Shown: positions 55,531-64,000 of the stretch, piece after piece | How the letters are laid out: every line of letters begins with the position of its first letter | Numbering within the stretch: the first letter of the stretch is position 1 | DNA from: Muricoccus roseus | GTDB taxonomy: Bacteria; Pseudomonadota; Alphaproteobacteria; Acetobacterales; Acetobacteraceae | Reading direction: 5' to 3' | Length of the DNA stretch: 64,000 nucleotides | Assembly (NCBI RefSeq): GCF_900141905.1 | Contig: NZ_FQZF01000016.1 | Span: 62,001-126,000, forward strand | Made by a program: the position numbers and the translations under genes | Notes under the pieces: generated by a model | Database searches by the model: none | Seen by the model: the letters and a program-made list of their open reading frames with translations, nothing else | Told to the model about the DNA's origin: nothing

Positions 55531-56123
55531 GCGCCAACACCGTCATCCACCGCATCGTCCGCCCGGCCGTGCGTGCCGTGGCGCCCACGGGCATCCGGCC
55601 CAACACCATCACCACCATGCGCCTCATCACCGGCATCGCGGCGGCCGTCGCCTTCGCCTGGGATGCGGGCTTCTGGCAGCATGTGGGGGCGGCGATCTTC
55701 CTCCTCTCGATGCTGCTCGACCGCGCGGATGGAGAGCTGGCGCGCTCCACCGGCCAGACCAGCGCGGCGGGGCATCGCTACGACCTGTTCAGCGACTGCT
55801 TCTCCAACATCATCGCCTTCCTCGGCATCGGCATCGGCCAGATGGTCCATCTCGGCTTCACCGGCCCTTTGCTGGGCGCGCTGGCAGGGGTGGCGATCGG
55901 GGCGATCTTCTACCAGCTCCATGTCATGCGCATCGGCACGCTGCGCGGCTACGACCTGGCGCCCGGAATCACCATCGACCCGGACGACCTGCTCGCCCTG
56001 GTGCCCGTGCTGGTCTGGGTGGGGGCGACCGTCCCGATGCTCTGGGCCGCGGCGATCATCACCCCCGGGGCGGCGCTCTACCTCGCCATTGCCGGGACGC
56101 GGCACGCGCGGGTGCGGTCGTAA
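55527..56123 (+). CDS. CDP-alcohol phosphatidyltransferase family protein
   Basis: A 198-residue membrane enzyme with about six helices. It carries the complete catalytic motif D-x2-D-G-x2-A-R-x8-G-x3-D-x3-D in LLDRADGELARSTGQ and GHRYDLFSD (near residues 68-91). The family joins a CMP-activated group to an alcohol or lipid. Given the phosphonate operon facing it, a CMP-2-aminoethylphosphonate donor with a diacylglycerol or other lipid acceptor is an attractive hypothesis; an ordinary phosphatidyl headgroup is the alternative. It overlaps the ferritin-like gene by four bases. A hairpin repeat follows directly. Confidence 0.88.
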   Translation: MSANTVIHRIVRPAVRAVAPTGIRPNTITTMRLITGIAAAVAFAWDAGFWQHVGAAIFLLSMLLDRADGELARSTGQTSAAGHRYDLFSDCFSNIIAFLGIGIGQMVHLGFTGPLLGALAGVAIGAIFYQLHVMRIGTLRGYDLAPGITIDPDDLLALVPVLVWVGATVPMLWAAAIITPGAALYLAIAGTRHARVRS

Positions 56124-56140
56124 GCGGTGGATTCTGGCCT

Positions 56141-56337
56141 GTCGGGGTGTCCCGGAGAGGGCGCTGCCCTCTCCGGGCCTCACCCGCCAAGGGCCTGAGG
56201 CCCTTAGATACCCAGCTGACTGCCGTGGATACGATGATCGGCGGGGTCGCGGGTTGCGCCGTGCCCTTCCTGTGATTGCAGTCGCCTCGGGTCCATGACC
56301 CGAGGCGCATGGTCAGGCCCGTGATTCCAGACTTAAA
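56141..56337. repeat. Dispersed intergenic hairpin repeat, copy C (shortened)
   Basis: Same orientation as copy A, between two convergent genes. It has a 12-bp-stem hairpin at 56151-56177 (loop GCT), AAGGGCCTGAGGCCCTT at 56189-56205 and the 25-base inverted repeat at 56283-56307 (loop CAT). The large distal hairpin of copies A and B is missing. The element runs into the end of the AEP transaminase gene and supplies its last codons and stop. Confidence 0.85.
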
Positions 56338-57476
56338 GGACGGACCAACAGATCAGAACCAAAGCCAGGGCCGGATGACGCGGCTTGCGAGGTGGCCAGG
56401 GTGCTTTCGATGGCTTCAAGCAGCCGCTCGAAATCCCTCCGGTCCAGCGCGCCGATGCAGCCGATGCGGAAGCTCTCCGCCTGCGTCAGCTTGCCCGGGT
56501 AGATGAGGAAGCCCCGGTCGGCCAGCGCGTCGTAGAAGTCGCGGAACACCAGCCGGCCGTCCGGCGGCATGCGGAAGGTGGCAATGATCGGCGCCTGCAC
56601 CGCCTCGTCGAGGAACAGCTCGAAGCCGAGGCGCCGCATTCCGGCCAGGAGCGTGTCGAAATTCTCCTGATAGCGCCTGCGCCGTGCCTGCGGGCCGCCC
56701 TCTGCTTCCAGCCCGCGCAACGCCTCCACCAGCGCGGCCACCACCTGCACCGGCGGGGTGAAGCGCCACTGCCCGTCCTTCTCGAAGCCCTTCCACTGGG
56801 CATGGAGGTCGAAACTCAGCGACGGGCTGTTCCCGGCGGCCCGTTCCAGCGCCGCGGGCTGAATAAGTGCAAAGCCCAGCCCGGGCACCCCCTCCAGGCA
56901 TTTGTTCGAGGATGCCAGCACGGCCGTAGCGGGCGTGGTGCGGAGGTCGAGTTCGAGAGCACCGAAGCTGCTCATCGCGTCCAGCAGGAAGGCTCTTCCC
57001 TCCCCCGCGACCACGGCCGCGATCTCCGGGACCGGGTTGAGGATACCGGTGGTGGTCTCGCAATGGACCAGCGCCACATGGGTGATGGAGCGGTCAGCGC
57101 GCAGTGCTTCCGCCACGCGCTCCGGCTCCACGGCGCGCTCCTCCGGCCAGCGGATCGCCTCCACGGCACGGCTCATCCGCTGGGCGATGGCCACCATCCG
57201 CTCGCCATAGGCGCCGTTGACGAGCACGAGCAGCTTGTCGCCCGGCCCGACCAGCGTGGCGATCGCCGCCTCCACGATGAAGGTGCCGGAACCCTGCAGC
57301 GGCACCGCCACATGGCTCTCCTCCCCGCCCGCCACGGCCAGCAGCCGCTGCCGCAATTCGGCGGTGAGGGCGATGAAGGCGGGGTCCCGCGAGCCCCAGT
57401 CCCGCAGCATGGCCTGTCGGGTGCCCGGCGCCGTGGTCAGGGGCCCGGGGGTCAGCAGGATCGGGCTTTCGCTCAT
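56313..57476 (-). CDS. phnW: 2-aminoethylphosphonate transaminase (PhnW-like)
   Basis: A 387-residue PLP-dependent aminotransferase. LLTPGPLTTAPGTRQAMLRDWGSRD, VPLQGSGTFIVEAAI, HCETTTGILNP, LLDAMSSFGAL and the PLP Lys192 in SSNKCLEGVPGLGF match AEP:pyruvate aminotransferase. Here it should run in the synthetic direction, turning phosphonoacetaldehyde into AEP, since the PEP mutase and decarboxylase are in the same operon and no phosphonatase is seen. The last seven codons and stop come from repeat copy C, so the C-terminus has been reshaped. The start overlaps the HpnL-type gene in ATGA. Confidence 0.92.
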   Translation of the reverse strand: MSESPILLTPGPLTTAPGTRQAMLRDWGSRDPAFIALTAELRQRLLAVAGGEESHVAVPLQGSGTFIVEAAIATLVGPGDKLLVLVNGAYGERMVAIAQRMSRAVEAIRWPEERAVEPERVAEALRADRSITHVALVHCETTTGILNPVPEIAAVVAGEGRAFLLDAMSSFGALELDLRTTPATAVLASSNKCLEGVPGLGFALIQPAALERAAGNSPSLSFDLHAQWKGFEKDGQWRFTPPVQVVAALVEALRGLEAEGGPQARRRRYQENFDTLLAGMRRLGFELFLDEAVQAPIIATFRMPPDGRLVFRDFYDALADRGFLIYPGKLTQAESFRIGCIGALDRRDFERLLEAIESTLATSQAASSGPGFGSDLLVRPLSLESRA

Positions 57477-58468
57477 GATGGGCTCCGCAGACGGGAATCG
57501 GGCAGCGCGGCGCTGGTGCCCACGCTCCATCGCCACGCGACGACACCGGGCACGCCGAGGATGATGTCGCGGATCCGCCGGATGAGCACCAGGGCGATGG
57601 CACGGTCCGGCGGGATGCCGAAAAGGGCGCAGATCAGCACATAGCCACCCTCCTGCACGCCCAGCGCGCCGGGGATGAAGAAGCCTGCGCTCCGCACGGC
57701 CTGGCCGAGGCTCTCGATGACCAGCGCCTCCGCCAGCCCCGCCTCGATGCCCACGGCCTGCATCGCGGCCCAGGTCTCGGCCACGCCGATGAGCCATGAG
57801 GCGAAGTGCCAGAGCCCGCTGTGCCAGAGCCGCCGGGGCTGCCGGTACAGCTGCTGCACCGTCTCGTTCAGCCCGGACAGCTCGCCCAGGGAGGTCCAGC
57901 CCGCGCGCGCCGCCAACTTGGGCAGCATCGTCTCCACCACCTTGAACAGCCCCCAGCGCTGCGCGGCGATGAACACGCCCGTGATCCCCGCGCCGAGAGC
58001 GGTGCCCACCACCGCCCAGGTGAGGGTGTCGGAGCCCGTGGCATGCGGGATGGTCAGCAGCACCGCGAGGCCGAGGAGGGAAAAGACGATCTGCGACGCC
58101 ATCTCCGTGCCGAGGTCGATGGCGAGGCTGGCGATGACCCGCACCTTGCTGACGCCGTAGCGGACCAGGATCTGCGCGCGGATCAGCTCGCCCATGGCCT
58201 GCACGATGGGCAGCAGCGCATTGGTGGAGACGCGGACCCAGCGGAGGAAGGCCAGGCCGAACGGGCCGGGCCGGCGCGGATCGTCGATCAGCGGCCCCCA
58301 GCCGAGGCCGGAGGCGAAGATCTGCGCGATGTTGAGCAGGAGGACGGCCAGCATCCACCACCCCGTCTCCAGCAGGAGACGGAGGATCTCGGCGGGATCA
58401 TTGGTCGCGATGAGCGCGACGGCGATGGCCAGCCCGACGATCAGGCTGACCGCTGTGGACCAGATCAC
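57473..58468 (-). CDS. HpnL-type membrane protein (LPG synthase TM/flippase-like family)
   Basis: A 331-residue integral membrane protein with about eight hydrophobic segments. GLGWGPLIDDPRRPG, VSTNALLPIVQAMGELIRAQIL, FFIPGALGVQEGGYVLICALFG and RRIRDIILGVPGVVAW are in the style of the lysylphosphatidylglycerol-synthase TM family and the hopanoid-associated HpnL group. Such proteins are suspected lipid translocases. It overlaps both the transaminase and decarboxylase genes in ATGA, so it is translated with the phosphonate enzymes, which is more telling than its family name. HpnL is not certain and I leave the symbol empty. Confidence 0.82.
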   Translation of the reverse strand: MIWSTAVSLIVGLAIAVALIATNDPAEILRLLLETGWWMLAVLLLNIAQIFASGLGWGPLIDDPRRPGPFGLAFLRWVRVSTNALLPIVQAMGELIRAQILVRYGVSKVRVIASLAIDLGTEMASQIVFSLLGLAVLLTIPHATGSDTLTWAVVGTALGAGITGVFIAAQRWGLFKVVETMLPKLAARAGWTSLGELSGLNETVQQLYRQPRRLWHSGLWHFASWLIGVAETWAAMQAVGIEAGLAEALVIESLGQAVRSAGFFIPGALGVQEGGYVLICALFGIPPDRAIALVLIRRIRDIILGVPGVVAWRWSVGTSAALPDSRLRSPS

Positions 58469-59634
58469 GCGGAACCCGGCTCCGTGGTGGTGGGCAGCGG
58501 GGAGGCCAGGAAATCGCGGAAGCGGCGCGCGACATCGGCCGGCTTCACCGTGGGCCGTCCCAGCTTCGCCATGGAGCCGGGCGCGATCCGCAGATGGATC
58601 ATCGCCGGCCCGCCAGCAGCCAGCACCGCGCGGAAGGCGGCTTCGAAGCCGTCCAGGGAAGCCGCCGAGGCCGCGTAGCGATAGCCGCAGGCGAGCGCGA
58701 TGGCCGCGAAATCCACCGAGGGGGAGACGGTCGCCTGCCCGCCGGTGGAGTCATGCACCCCGTTGTCCAGCAGGACATGAATGAGGTTGCCGGGCCCATA
58801 GGCGCCGATGGTGGCGAAGGTGCCGAGCTTCATCAGCGCCGCGCCGTCCCCATCCAGGACCACAACGGGGCGGGCGCTGTTCATCGCCACGCCCAGCGCC
58901 ATGCCGCTGGCCCCGCCCATGGAGCCGACTTGATAGAGGTGCTGCGGCCGGTCCGCGAGAGTGAAGAGCTCCCGCCCGCATTTTCCCGTGGTCGCGATGA
59001 CGCCGGCCTCGTCCGGCACGATGGCCAGGAAGCGCTCAAGCACCTCGGCGCGGCCCGGGCGCTCGCCTTCCGCGGCGAAATCCTCGCGCCGGCCGGGTGC
59101 GGGCAGCGGGCGGGGCCTCTGGTCCAGCGCTCGCTCCGCCACGTCATCCTTGCGGACCACCATGGCATAGGGCAGGCCGGTGGCCTCCATCCGCTCCACG
59201 GCTAGCGCCAGGGCCGGGCGGAGCGCCTGGCTGGCCTGCGGGAAGGGCGCCTGCTCCAGCCGCATCAGGGCGATGAGGTCCTGGGTGATCCCGCCCATGA
59301 CCTCATGCTGCGGCTCGTCGGGAATGCCGGGCTCGCCGCGCCAGGTCGTCAGGAACAGGGTGGGAATGCGGAACGGGTGGTTCAGCGAGGTCAGCGGGTT
59401 CACCGCATTCCCCAGGCCGGAGTTCTGACACATCACCACCGTCCGCCGCCCGGCCAGCCAGGCGCCTGAGGCGATGGCCACCGCCTCCCCCTCGCTCGCC
59501 GCGCCGACATAGGCGAGGGACGGCGTGGAGAGCACGCCGTTGATCAGCGGCGTGAGGAAGCTGCAGGGCACGCCCGTGTAGAAGTCGAAGCCGGCCTGGC
59601 CGGCCTCGGCGATGAAGTCGTCCGCGGTGATCAT
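58465..59634 (-). CDS. aepY: Phosphonopyruvate decarboxylase
   Basis: A 389-residue TPP enzyme converting phosphonopyruvate to phosphonoacetaldehyde, which pulls the unfavourable PEP mutase reaction forward. The N-terminal half has [17 protein letters not shown] and [20 protein letters not shown]; the C-terminal half has [15 protein letters not shown] and the TPP-magnesium motif [19 protein letters not shown] with [13 protein letters not shown]. Start ATG 59634 is fixed by a four-base overlap with the mutase gene; the longer frame is a shadow. All parts are intact. Confidence 0.95.
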   Translation of the reverse strand: MITADDFIAEAGQAGFDFYTGVPCSFLTPLINGVLSTPSLAYVGAASEGEAVAIASGAWLAGRRTVVMCQNSGLGNAVNPLTSLNHPFRIPTLFLTTWRGEPGIPDEPQHEVMGGITQDLIALMRLEQAPFPQASQALRPALALAVERMEATGLPYAMVVRKDDVAERALDQRPRPLPAPGRREDFAAEGERPGRAEVLERFLAIVPDEAGVIATTGKCGRELFTLADRPQHLYQVGSMGGASGMALGVAMNSARPVVVLDGDGAALMKLGTFATIGAYGPGNLIHVLLDNGVHDSTGGQATVSPSVDFAAIALACGYRYAASAASLDGFEAAFRAVLAAGGPAMIHLRIAPGSMAKLGRPTVKPADVARRFRDFLASPLPTTTEPGSA

Positions 59635-61283
59635 GTGAAGTTTCGGGCTTCCGCCAGGTCCGTCAGCGTGTTCACGTTCAGCCAGTGGCCGGTGAAGTAC
59701 TTCACCCGCACCGGGTGCTTCGCGGCCAGGCGGGTCAGCAGCAGCGGCATGTCGCCGGTCTCCAGCAGCCCCTCGGCCTCCATGGCCGCGATCTCCTCTC
59801 GCAGCCATTCGGCGCCGCGCGCGCTGAAGCGCACCAGCCCCATCCACTCGCCGCAGGCTTCGCCCTGGGGGATGTCCTGCGCCATGCGGGTGAGATGCGC
59901 GGGCCGGTCATCCAAGTAGTCCCCGGAGAAGCGGCGGTCGGCCGCCACGAGGTCCCGCTGGCCCGGATGCGGCTGCACGCCCAGCGTATCCACCGCCACC
60001 ACCACATCGGCGCTGCTGGTGAGAAGGCTGTCCAGGATGTAGCGGCGGAACAGCACGTCGCCATAGGCGACGATCGTCTCGCCCCTGATCGCGTCGCGCG
60101 CGCAGGCCAGGGACCAGGCCTCGCCCGTCTCGGCATGGCGGTCATTGTCGAGTGTACGGATGCCCTGCAGCGACACGGCTTCCTTGCGATAGCCGCGCAC
60201 CACCGTCACGTCGCGCACGCCGCTCTCGCGGAAGGTGCCGGTCAGGCGCTGCAGCAGGGACTGGCCGCGGATGTCCAGCATGCATTTCGGCTGGTCCAGG
60301 GTCAGCCCGCCCATCTCCCCGCCGGAGGCGGCCAGCACCACGGCGGAGGGCGCGGGGCGCGCGGGCAGGTAGCGGCGCTCCGCCTCCTCCAGCTCCGCAT
60401 TGCCCATGAGGCGGAAGATGTCCTTCACCGTGGCCACGCTGCCCTCGACGCGGACCAGTGACTCATCCTCATGGATCCGCGCCGCCGTCTCGCGCATCGC
60501 GGTCATGGAGGCGCGCAGCAGGTGGTTCGCCCAGATGATGGTGGAGATGCCGGCCTGGCGGTAGAGATCGGTCGGCGTCGAGTAGTACATGGTCGGCACG
60601 ATCACGAGCGGCGCGCGGTTCGCCCAGCGCTCGGCGAAGGTGAAGATCTCGTCGGCGTTCGACTTCTTGGAATGGATGAGGATCGCATCCGCGCCCGCCG
60701 CGTGATAGGCCTCGGCACGCCGCAGCGCCTCCTCCATCGTATGGCCGGAGATCAGCGCCTCCACCCGCGCGACGAGGACGAAGTCGTCATCCGTCTGGCT
60801 GTCCTTGCCGGCCTTGATACGCCCGCAGAACTCATCCACATCCGCGAGCGGCTGCGCCTCCCCGATGAAGGAATTCGTCTTGGGGAAGAGCTTGTCCTCG
60901 ATGCACACGCCAGCGATGCCGCGCTCGCACAGCTTGCGGACGAAGCGGCGGACATTGTTGAAGTTGCCGTGCCCCGTATCGCCATCCACCAGGATGGGCA
61001 GGGTGGTGGCGTCGGACATGTATTCCAGAACGTCCAGCACCTGAGTCCAGGACGCCTCGTTGCTGTCGCGCAGGCCCAGCGCCGCGGAGGTGGTGAGGCC
61101 CGAGGCCCAAATGCCGCGGAACCCGGCCTCCTGCACGATCTTGGCCGAGAGCCCGTCATGCGCTTCCATCAGGAAGGACAGGGAGGGCGAGGCGATCTCG
61201 CGCCGCAGCGCGGCGAAGCGCGTCTCCCGCGAGGCGGAGGGCAGGTTCCCGGGCCGCTGACCTGAAAGGCTTGCATCACTCAA
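59631..61283 (-). CDS. aepX: PEP mutase fused to nucleotidyltransferase
   Basis: A 550-residue fusion. Residues ~20-300 are PEP mutase, forming the C-P bond of phosphonopyruvate; the signature [10 protein letters not shown] lies at 129-138 and [11 protein letters not shown] at 97-107. Residues ~310-550 are a nucleotidyltransferase domain ([22 protein letters not shown], then VAYGDVLF), in which the usual glycine-rich loop is altered but the PK-x-ML part is kept. Such fusions occur in phosphonate clusters; PntC-type domains make CMP-AEP. Start is a TTG at 61283 with a weak site upstream. First gene of the phosphonate operon; divergent from the second nucleotidyltransferase. Confidence 0.93.
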   Translation of the reverse strand: MSDASLSGQRPGNLPSASRETRFAALRREIASPSLSFLMEAHDGLSAKIVQEAGFRGIWASGLTTSAALGLRDSNEASWTQVLDVLEYMSDATTLPILVDGDTGHGNFNNVRRFVRKLCERGIAGVCIEDKLFPKTNSFIGEAQPLADVDEFCGRIKAGKDSQTDDDFVLVARVEALISGHTMEEALRRAEAYHAAGADAILIHSKKSNADEIFTFAERWANRAPLVIVPTMYYSTPTDLYRQAGISTIIWANHLLRASMTAMRETAARIHEDESLVRVEGSVATVKDIFRLMGNAELEEAERRYLPARPAPSAVVLAASGGEMGGLTLDQPKCMLDIRGQSLLQRLTGTFRESGVRDVTVVRGYRKEAVSLQGIRTLDNDRHAETGEAWSLACARDAIRGETIVAYGDVLFRRYILDSLLTSSADVVVAVDTLGVQPHPGQRDLVAADRRFSGDYLDDRPAHLTRMAQDIPQGEACGEWMGLVRFSARGAEWLREEIAAMEAEGLLETGDMPLLLTRLAAKHPVRVKYFTGHWLNVNTLTDLAEARNFT

Positions 61284-61400
61284 GGCGCGTCTCTCATTCC
61301 GGAAAAGGCATGATCAGGCCCGCCAGGATGGCTGCCCTTGCAGACCCCTGATAGTAACTTTACTTTCACGCGGCTTGAAGGCCCGTCTAGGATCATCCGC

Positions 61401-62159
61401 TTGAGTGCTGGCACGCCGCTTCCATCCGCGATCATCCTGGCGGCAGGGGTCGGTCGGCGGCTCGGCAACGCCCATGACGGGCCGAAGATCCTGCTGGAAT
61501 TCGGCGGCCGCACCCTCCTTGCCCGGCATCTCGAGGCGCTTGCGCGGAACGGGGTGGAGCGGGTGAGCATGACGGTCGGCCACCAACATACATCAATCGA
61601 GGCCGAGGTGCGGCGGCTCGGCTGGTCGGACAAGGTGCGGTTCGTGCACAATGCGGATTATCGCCAGGGCAGCCTCGTCTCCCTCTCGGTGCAGGGCGAA
61701 GCCCTTCGCGCGGGCGGGCCTGTGATCCTCATGGATGGCGATGTTCTGTACGATTCACGCATAATCGGCGCCCTGATCGACGCGCCGGGCGAGAATGTGC
61801 TGCTGCTGGACCGCGACATCGAGCCCGGCGACGAGCCGGTGAAGATCTGCTTCAGCGGCGAGACGATCGTGGATTTCCGCAAGAAGCCGGAGCATCCGCA
61901 TGATCGATATGGCGAGTCCGTCGGCTTCTTCCGCTTCTCCGCCGCCACGGCCGCGGCCCTTGCGGATCGCAGCGCGGCGCTGGTCGCGGCCGGGCGAACG
62001 GATCTCGAATATGAGGAGGCGATCCGCGACCTCATCCTGGCCGAGCCCAACCGCTTCGCCGCGCGCGACATCACCGAGCTTCCCTGGATCGAGATCGATT
62101 TCGAGGCGGATGTCGCCCGCGCCCGCGACGAGATCCTCCCTCAGCTGAGGGCCGCCTGA
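61401..62159 (+). CDS. Nucleotidyltransferase, phosphonate cytidylyltransferase-like
   Basis: A 252-residue protein (273 from a TTG at 61338) of the MobA/GlmU-like nucleotidyltransferase fold. The glycine-rich loop [15 protein letters not shown], the [15 protein letters not shown] lysine and the metal Asp in [11 protein letters not shown] are intact, so it should be catalytic. Lying between the PEP mutase operon and dxs, it could make CMP-AEP (PntC-like) or a sugar nucleotide. TTG 61401 gives the compact domain; no strong ribosome binding site is seen. AGTAA-CT-TTACT at 61353-61364 may be a regulatory site in the 117-base divergent gap. It overlaps dxs in TGATG. Confidence 0.8.
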   Translation: MSAGTPLPSAIILAAGVGRRLGNAHDGPKILLEFGGRTLLARHLEALARNGVERVSMTVGHQHTSIEAEVRRLGWSDKVRFVHNADYRQGSLVSLSVQGEALRAGGPVILMDGDVLYDSRIIGALIDAPGENVLLLDRDIEPGDEPVKICFSGETIVDFRKKPEHPHDRYGESVGFFRFSAATAAALADRSAALVAAGRTDLEYEEAIRDLILAEPNRFAARDITELPWIEIDFEADVARARDEILPQLRAA

Positions 62160-64000
62160 TGTCCCCCCCGCCTGTGACGCCGCTCCTCGACCGGGTACGT
62201 GTGCCGTCCGATCTCCGGAACTTCTCGCCCGAGCAGTTGAAGCAGTTGGCGGAGGAGGTTCGTGCCGAGACGGTTCACGCGGTCTCGACCACGGGCGGGC
62301 ATCTGGGTGCGAGCCTTGGGGTGGTGGAGCTGACGGTGGCGTTGCACGCCATCTTCGAGACGCCGCGGGACCGGCTGATCTGGGATGTCGGGCACCAGGC
62401 CTATCCGCACAAGATCCTGACCGGGCGGCGGGACCGGATCCGCACGCTGCGCCAGGGGGGCGGGCTGTCCGGCTTCACCCGCCGCAGCGAGAGCGAGTAC
62501 GACCCGTTCGGGGCGGCGCATTCCTCCACCTCCATCTCGGCCGGGCTCGGCATGGCGGTCGCGCGCGACCTGCTGGGCGCGCAGGGGCTGGGCCAGGGGC
62601 CCGAGCAGGCGGTGATCGCGGTCATCGGCGACGGCGCCATGTCGGCCGGCATGGCCTATGAGGCGATGAACAACGCGGGCGCGATCAAGTCCCGCCTCAT
62701 CGTCATCCTCAACGACAACGACATGTCCATCGCCCGCCCCGTGGGCGCCATGTCGGCCTATCTGTCGCGGCTGATCTCGTCCCGCCCCTTCCTGTCCATC
62801 CGAGAGGTGATGGGCCGCATGGCCCGGCGCTTCCCCCGCCCGCTGGCCCAGGCCGCCAAGCGGGCGGACGAATATGCCCGCGGCATGCTCACGGGCGGCA
62901 CCCTCTTCGAGGAGATGGGCTTCTACTATGTCGGGCCGATCGACGGGCACGACCTGGACCACCTGCTGCCCGTGCTGCGCAACCTGCGCGATGCCGAGGA
63001 GAGCGGGCCCATCCTGCTCCATGTGGTCACGCAAAAGGGCAAGGGCTACGCGCCGGCCGAGGCGAGCGACGACAAGTACCACGGCGTGGTCAAGTTCAAC
63101 GTCGTCACCGGCGAGCAGGCCAAGGCCCCGCCCGGCCCGCCCTCCTACACCAAGGTCTTCGCCCAGGCCCTGATGGCCGAGGCCGAGGCGGACCCGCGCA
63201 TCGTGGCCATCACCGCCGCCATGCCCGGCGGCACGGGGCTGGACGCCTTCGAGCGCAAGTTCCCCCGCCGGAGCTTCGACGTGGGCATCGCCGAGCAGCA
63301 CGCGGTGACGTTTGCGGCCGGCATGGCCACCGAGGGGCTCCGGCCCTTCGTCGCCATCTACTCGACCTTCCTCCAGCGCGCCTATGACCAGCTGGTGCAT
63401 GACGTGGCGCTGCAGAACCTGCCCGTGCGCTTTGCGATGGACCGGGCCGGGCTGGTGGGCGCCGATGGCGCGACCCATGCCGGGGCCTATGACATCGCCT
63501 ATCTCGGCTGCATTCCGAACATGACCCTCATGGCGGCCGCCGACGAGGTGGAGCTGGTGCATATGGTGGCGACCGCCGCCGCCCATGACAGCGGCCCGAT
63601 CGCCTTCCGCTACCCCCGCGGCGAGGGCACCGGCCTCGAGCTGCCGGCCCGCGGCACGCCCCTGCCCATCGGCAAGGGCCGCGTGCTGCGCGAGGGGAAC
63701 AGCATCGCCATCCTCTCCTACGGCACCCGGCTGGCCGAGGCGCTGCGGGCCGCCGACGAGCTCGCCGCCCAGGGCCTCTCCTGCACGGTGGCCGATGCGC
63801 GCTTCGCCAAGCCGCTGGATACCGATCTGCTCGAGCGACTGGCCCGCAACCACAGCGTCCTGCTCACCGTCGAGGAGGGCTCGGTCGGCGGCTTCGGGTC
63901 CCTCGTCGCCCAGCACCTCGCCCATGCCGGGCTGCTCGATGGCGGATTGCGCTTCCGGCCGCTGGTCCTGCCGGATATCTATATCGACCACGAGACGCCC
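62159..64000 (+). CDS. dxs: 1-deoxy-D-xylulose-5-phosphate synthase (3' end outside window)
   Basis: The first 614 codons of DXS, the entry enzyme of the MEP pathway; the frame is still open at the right edge, with about 25-50 residues missing. The TPP enzyme parts are clear: [56 protein letters not shown], the transketolase-like [32 protein letters not shown] and YPRGEGTGL. Start ATG 62159 overlaps the nucleotidyltransferase stop. Its placement couples isoprenoid precursor supply to the lipid cluster. A long open frame on the opposite strand is a shadow. Confidence 0.97.
   Translation, partial: MSPPPVTPLLDRVRVPSDLRNFSPEQLKQLAEEVRAETVHAVSTTGGHLGASLGVVELTVALHAIFETPRDRLIWDVGHQAYPHKILTGRRDRIRTLRQGGGLSGFTRRSESEYDPFGAAHSSTSISAGLGMAVARDLLGAQGLGQGPEQAVIAVIGDGAMSAGMAYEAMNNAGAIKSRLIVILNDNDMSIARPVGAMSAYLSRLISSRPFLSIREVMGRMARRFPRPLAQAAKRADEYARGMLTGGTLFEEMGFYYVGPIDGHDLDHLLPVLRNLRDAEESGPILLHVVTQKGKGYAPAEASDDKYHGVVKFNVVTGEQAKAPPGPPSYTKVFAQALMAEAEADPRIVAITAAMPGGTGLDAFERKFPRRSFDVGIAEQHAVTFAAGMATEGLRPFVAIYSTFLQRAYDQLVHDVALQNLPVRFAMDRAGLVGADGATHAGAYDIAYLGCIPNMTLMAAADEVELVHMVATAAAHDSGPIAFRYPRGEGTGLELPARGTPLPIGKGRVLREGNSIAILSYGTRLAEALRAADELAAQGLSCTVADARFAKPLDTDLLERLARNHSVLLTVEEGSVGGFGSLVAQHLAHAGLLDGGLRFRPLVLPDIYIDHETP

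Noticed and set aside
62141-63991. 616-residue open frame on the minus strand opposite dxs
   Set aside because: It is an antisense shadow: the plus strand encodes an unbroken, motif-rich DXS, and the minus product has no recognisable motif.

Overview
The window looks like chromosomal DNA of a GC-rich alphaproteobacterium, most likely an Acetobacteraceae member of the Roseomonas type. Supporting signs are the hopanoid genes (hpnA, hpnB, shc, hpnG, hpnH, a HpnL-type protein), an imuB-dnaE2 mutagenesis operon behind an alphaproteobacterial GTTC-N7-GTTC LexA box, a short-form HisG, single-gene Bug/TctC receptors and very high GC with many ATGA/GTGA gene overlaps. The taxon is inferred from gene content; no search could be run.

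Layout. 1-1.0 kb: two phage-tail-like genes, the first cut by the window edge. 1.1-8 kb: a Na/Pi cotransporter, then imuB-dnaE2 on the minus strand. 8-9.6 kb: small hypothetical genes and a DUF1796 protein. 9.65-13.3 kb: a compact arsenic island (arsJ, arsenic-type gapdh, arsR-arsC fusion) bounded by a 55-bp direct repeat of the 3' part of tRNA-Thr(GGU). 13.4-20.5 kb: housekeeping genes (dcd, murA, hisG, hisD, infA, maf, an RNase E/G-like gene, yacG, tRNA-Phe). 20.6-35 kb: an IclR-controlled CoA-dependent catabolic block (CoA transferase, three acyl-CoA dehydrogenases, enoyl-CoA hydratase, ADP-forming acyl-CoA synthetase, SDR, APH-type kinase, two Bug receptors). 35-47.4 kb: M20 amidohydrolase, two family-5 solute-binding proteins, MarC, aminotransferase, Ldh-type dehydrogenase, two tandem UxaA-type dehydratases and a LysR regulator. 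47.5-54.4 kb: hopanoid genes hpnA-hpnB-shc-hpnG facing ispH-hpnH. 54.6-64 kb: ferritin-like protein plus CDP-alcohol phosphatidyltransferase, facing a phosphonate operon (PEP mutase-nucleotidyltransferase, phosphonopyruvate decarboxylase, HpnL-type membrane protein, AEP transaminase), then a second nucleotidyltransferase translationally coupled to dxs, which runs off the window.

The most interesting reading is that the right third is one membrane-lipid supercluster. PEP mutase, decarboxylase and transaminase would make 2-aminoethylphosphonate. One or both nucleotidyltransferase domains could activate it as CMP-AEP, and the CDP-alcohol phosphatidyltransferase could attach it to a lipid. This sits beside hopanoid synthesis and isoprenoid supply (dxs, ispH), with a HpnL-type membrane protein inside the phosphonate operon. 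Other notable structure: a dispersed intergenic element of up to about 250 bp present three times, with several hairpins and one covarying stem; a perfect 17-bp hairpin burying the infA ribosome binding site; an operator-like palindrome over the arsR-arsC start; and a palindrome between the divergent iclR and CoA-transferase genes.
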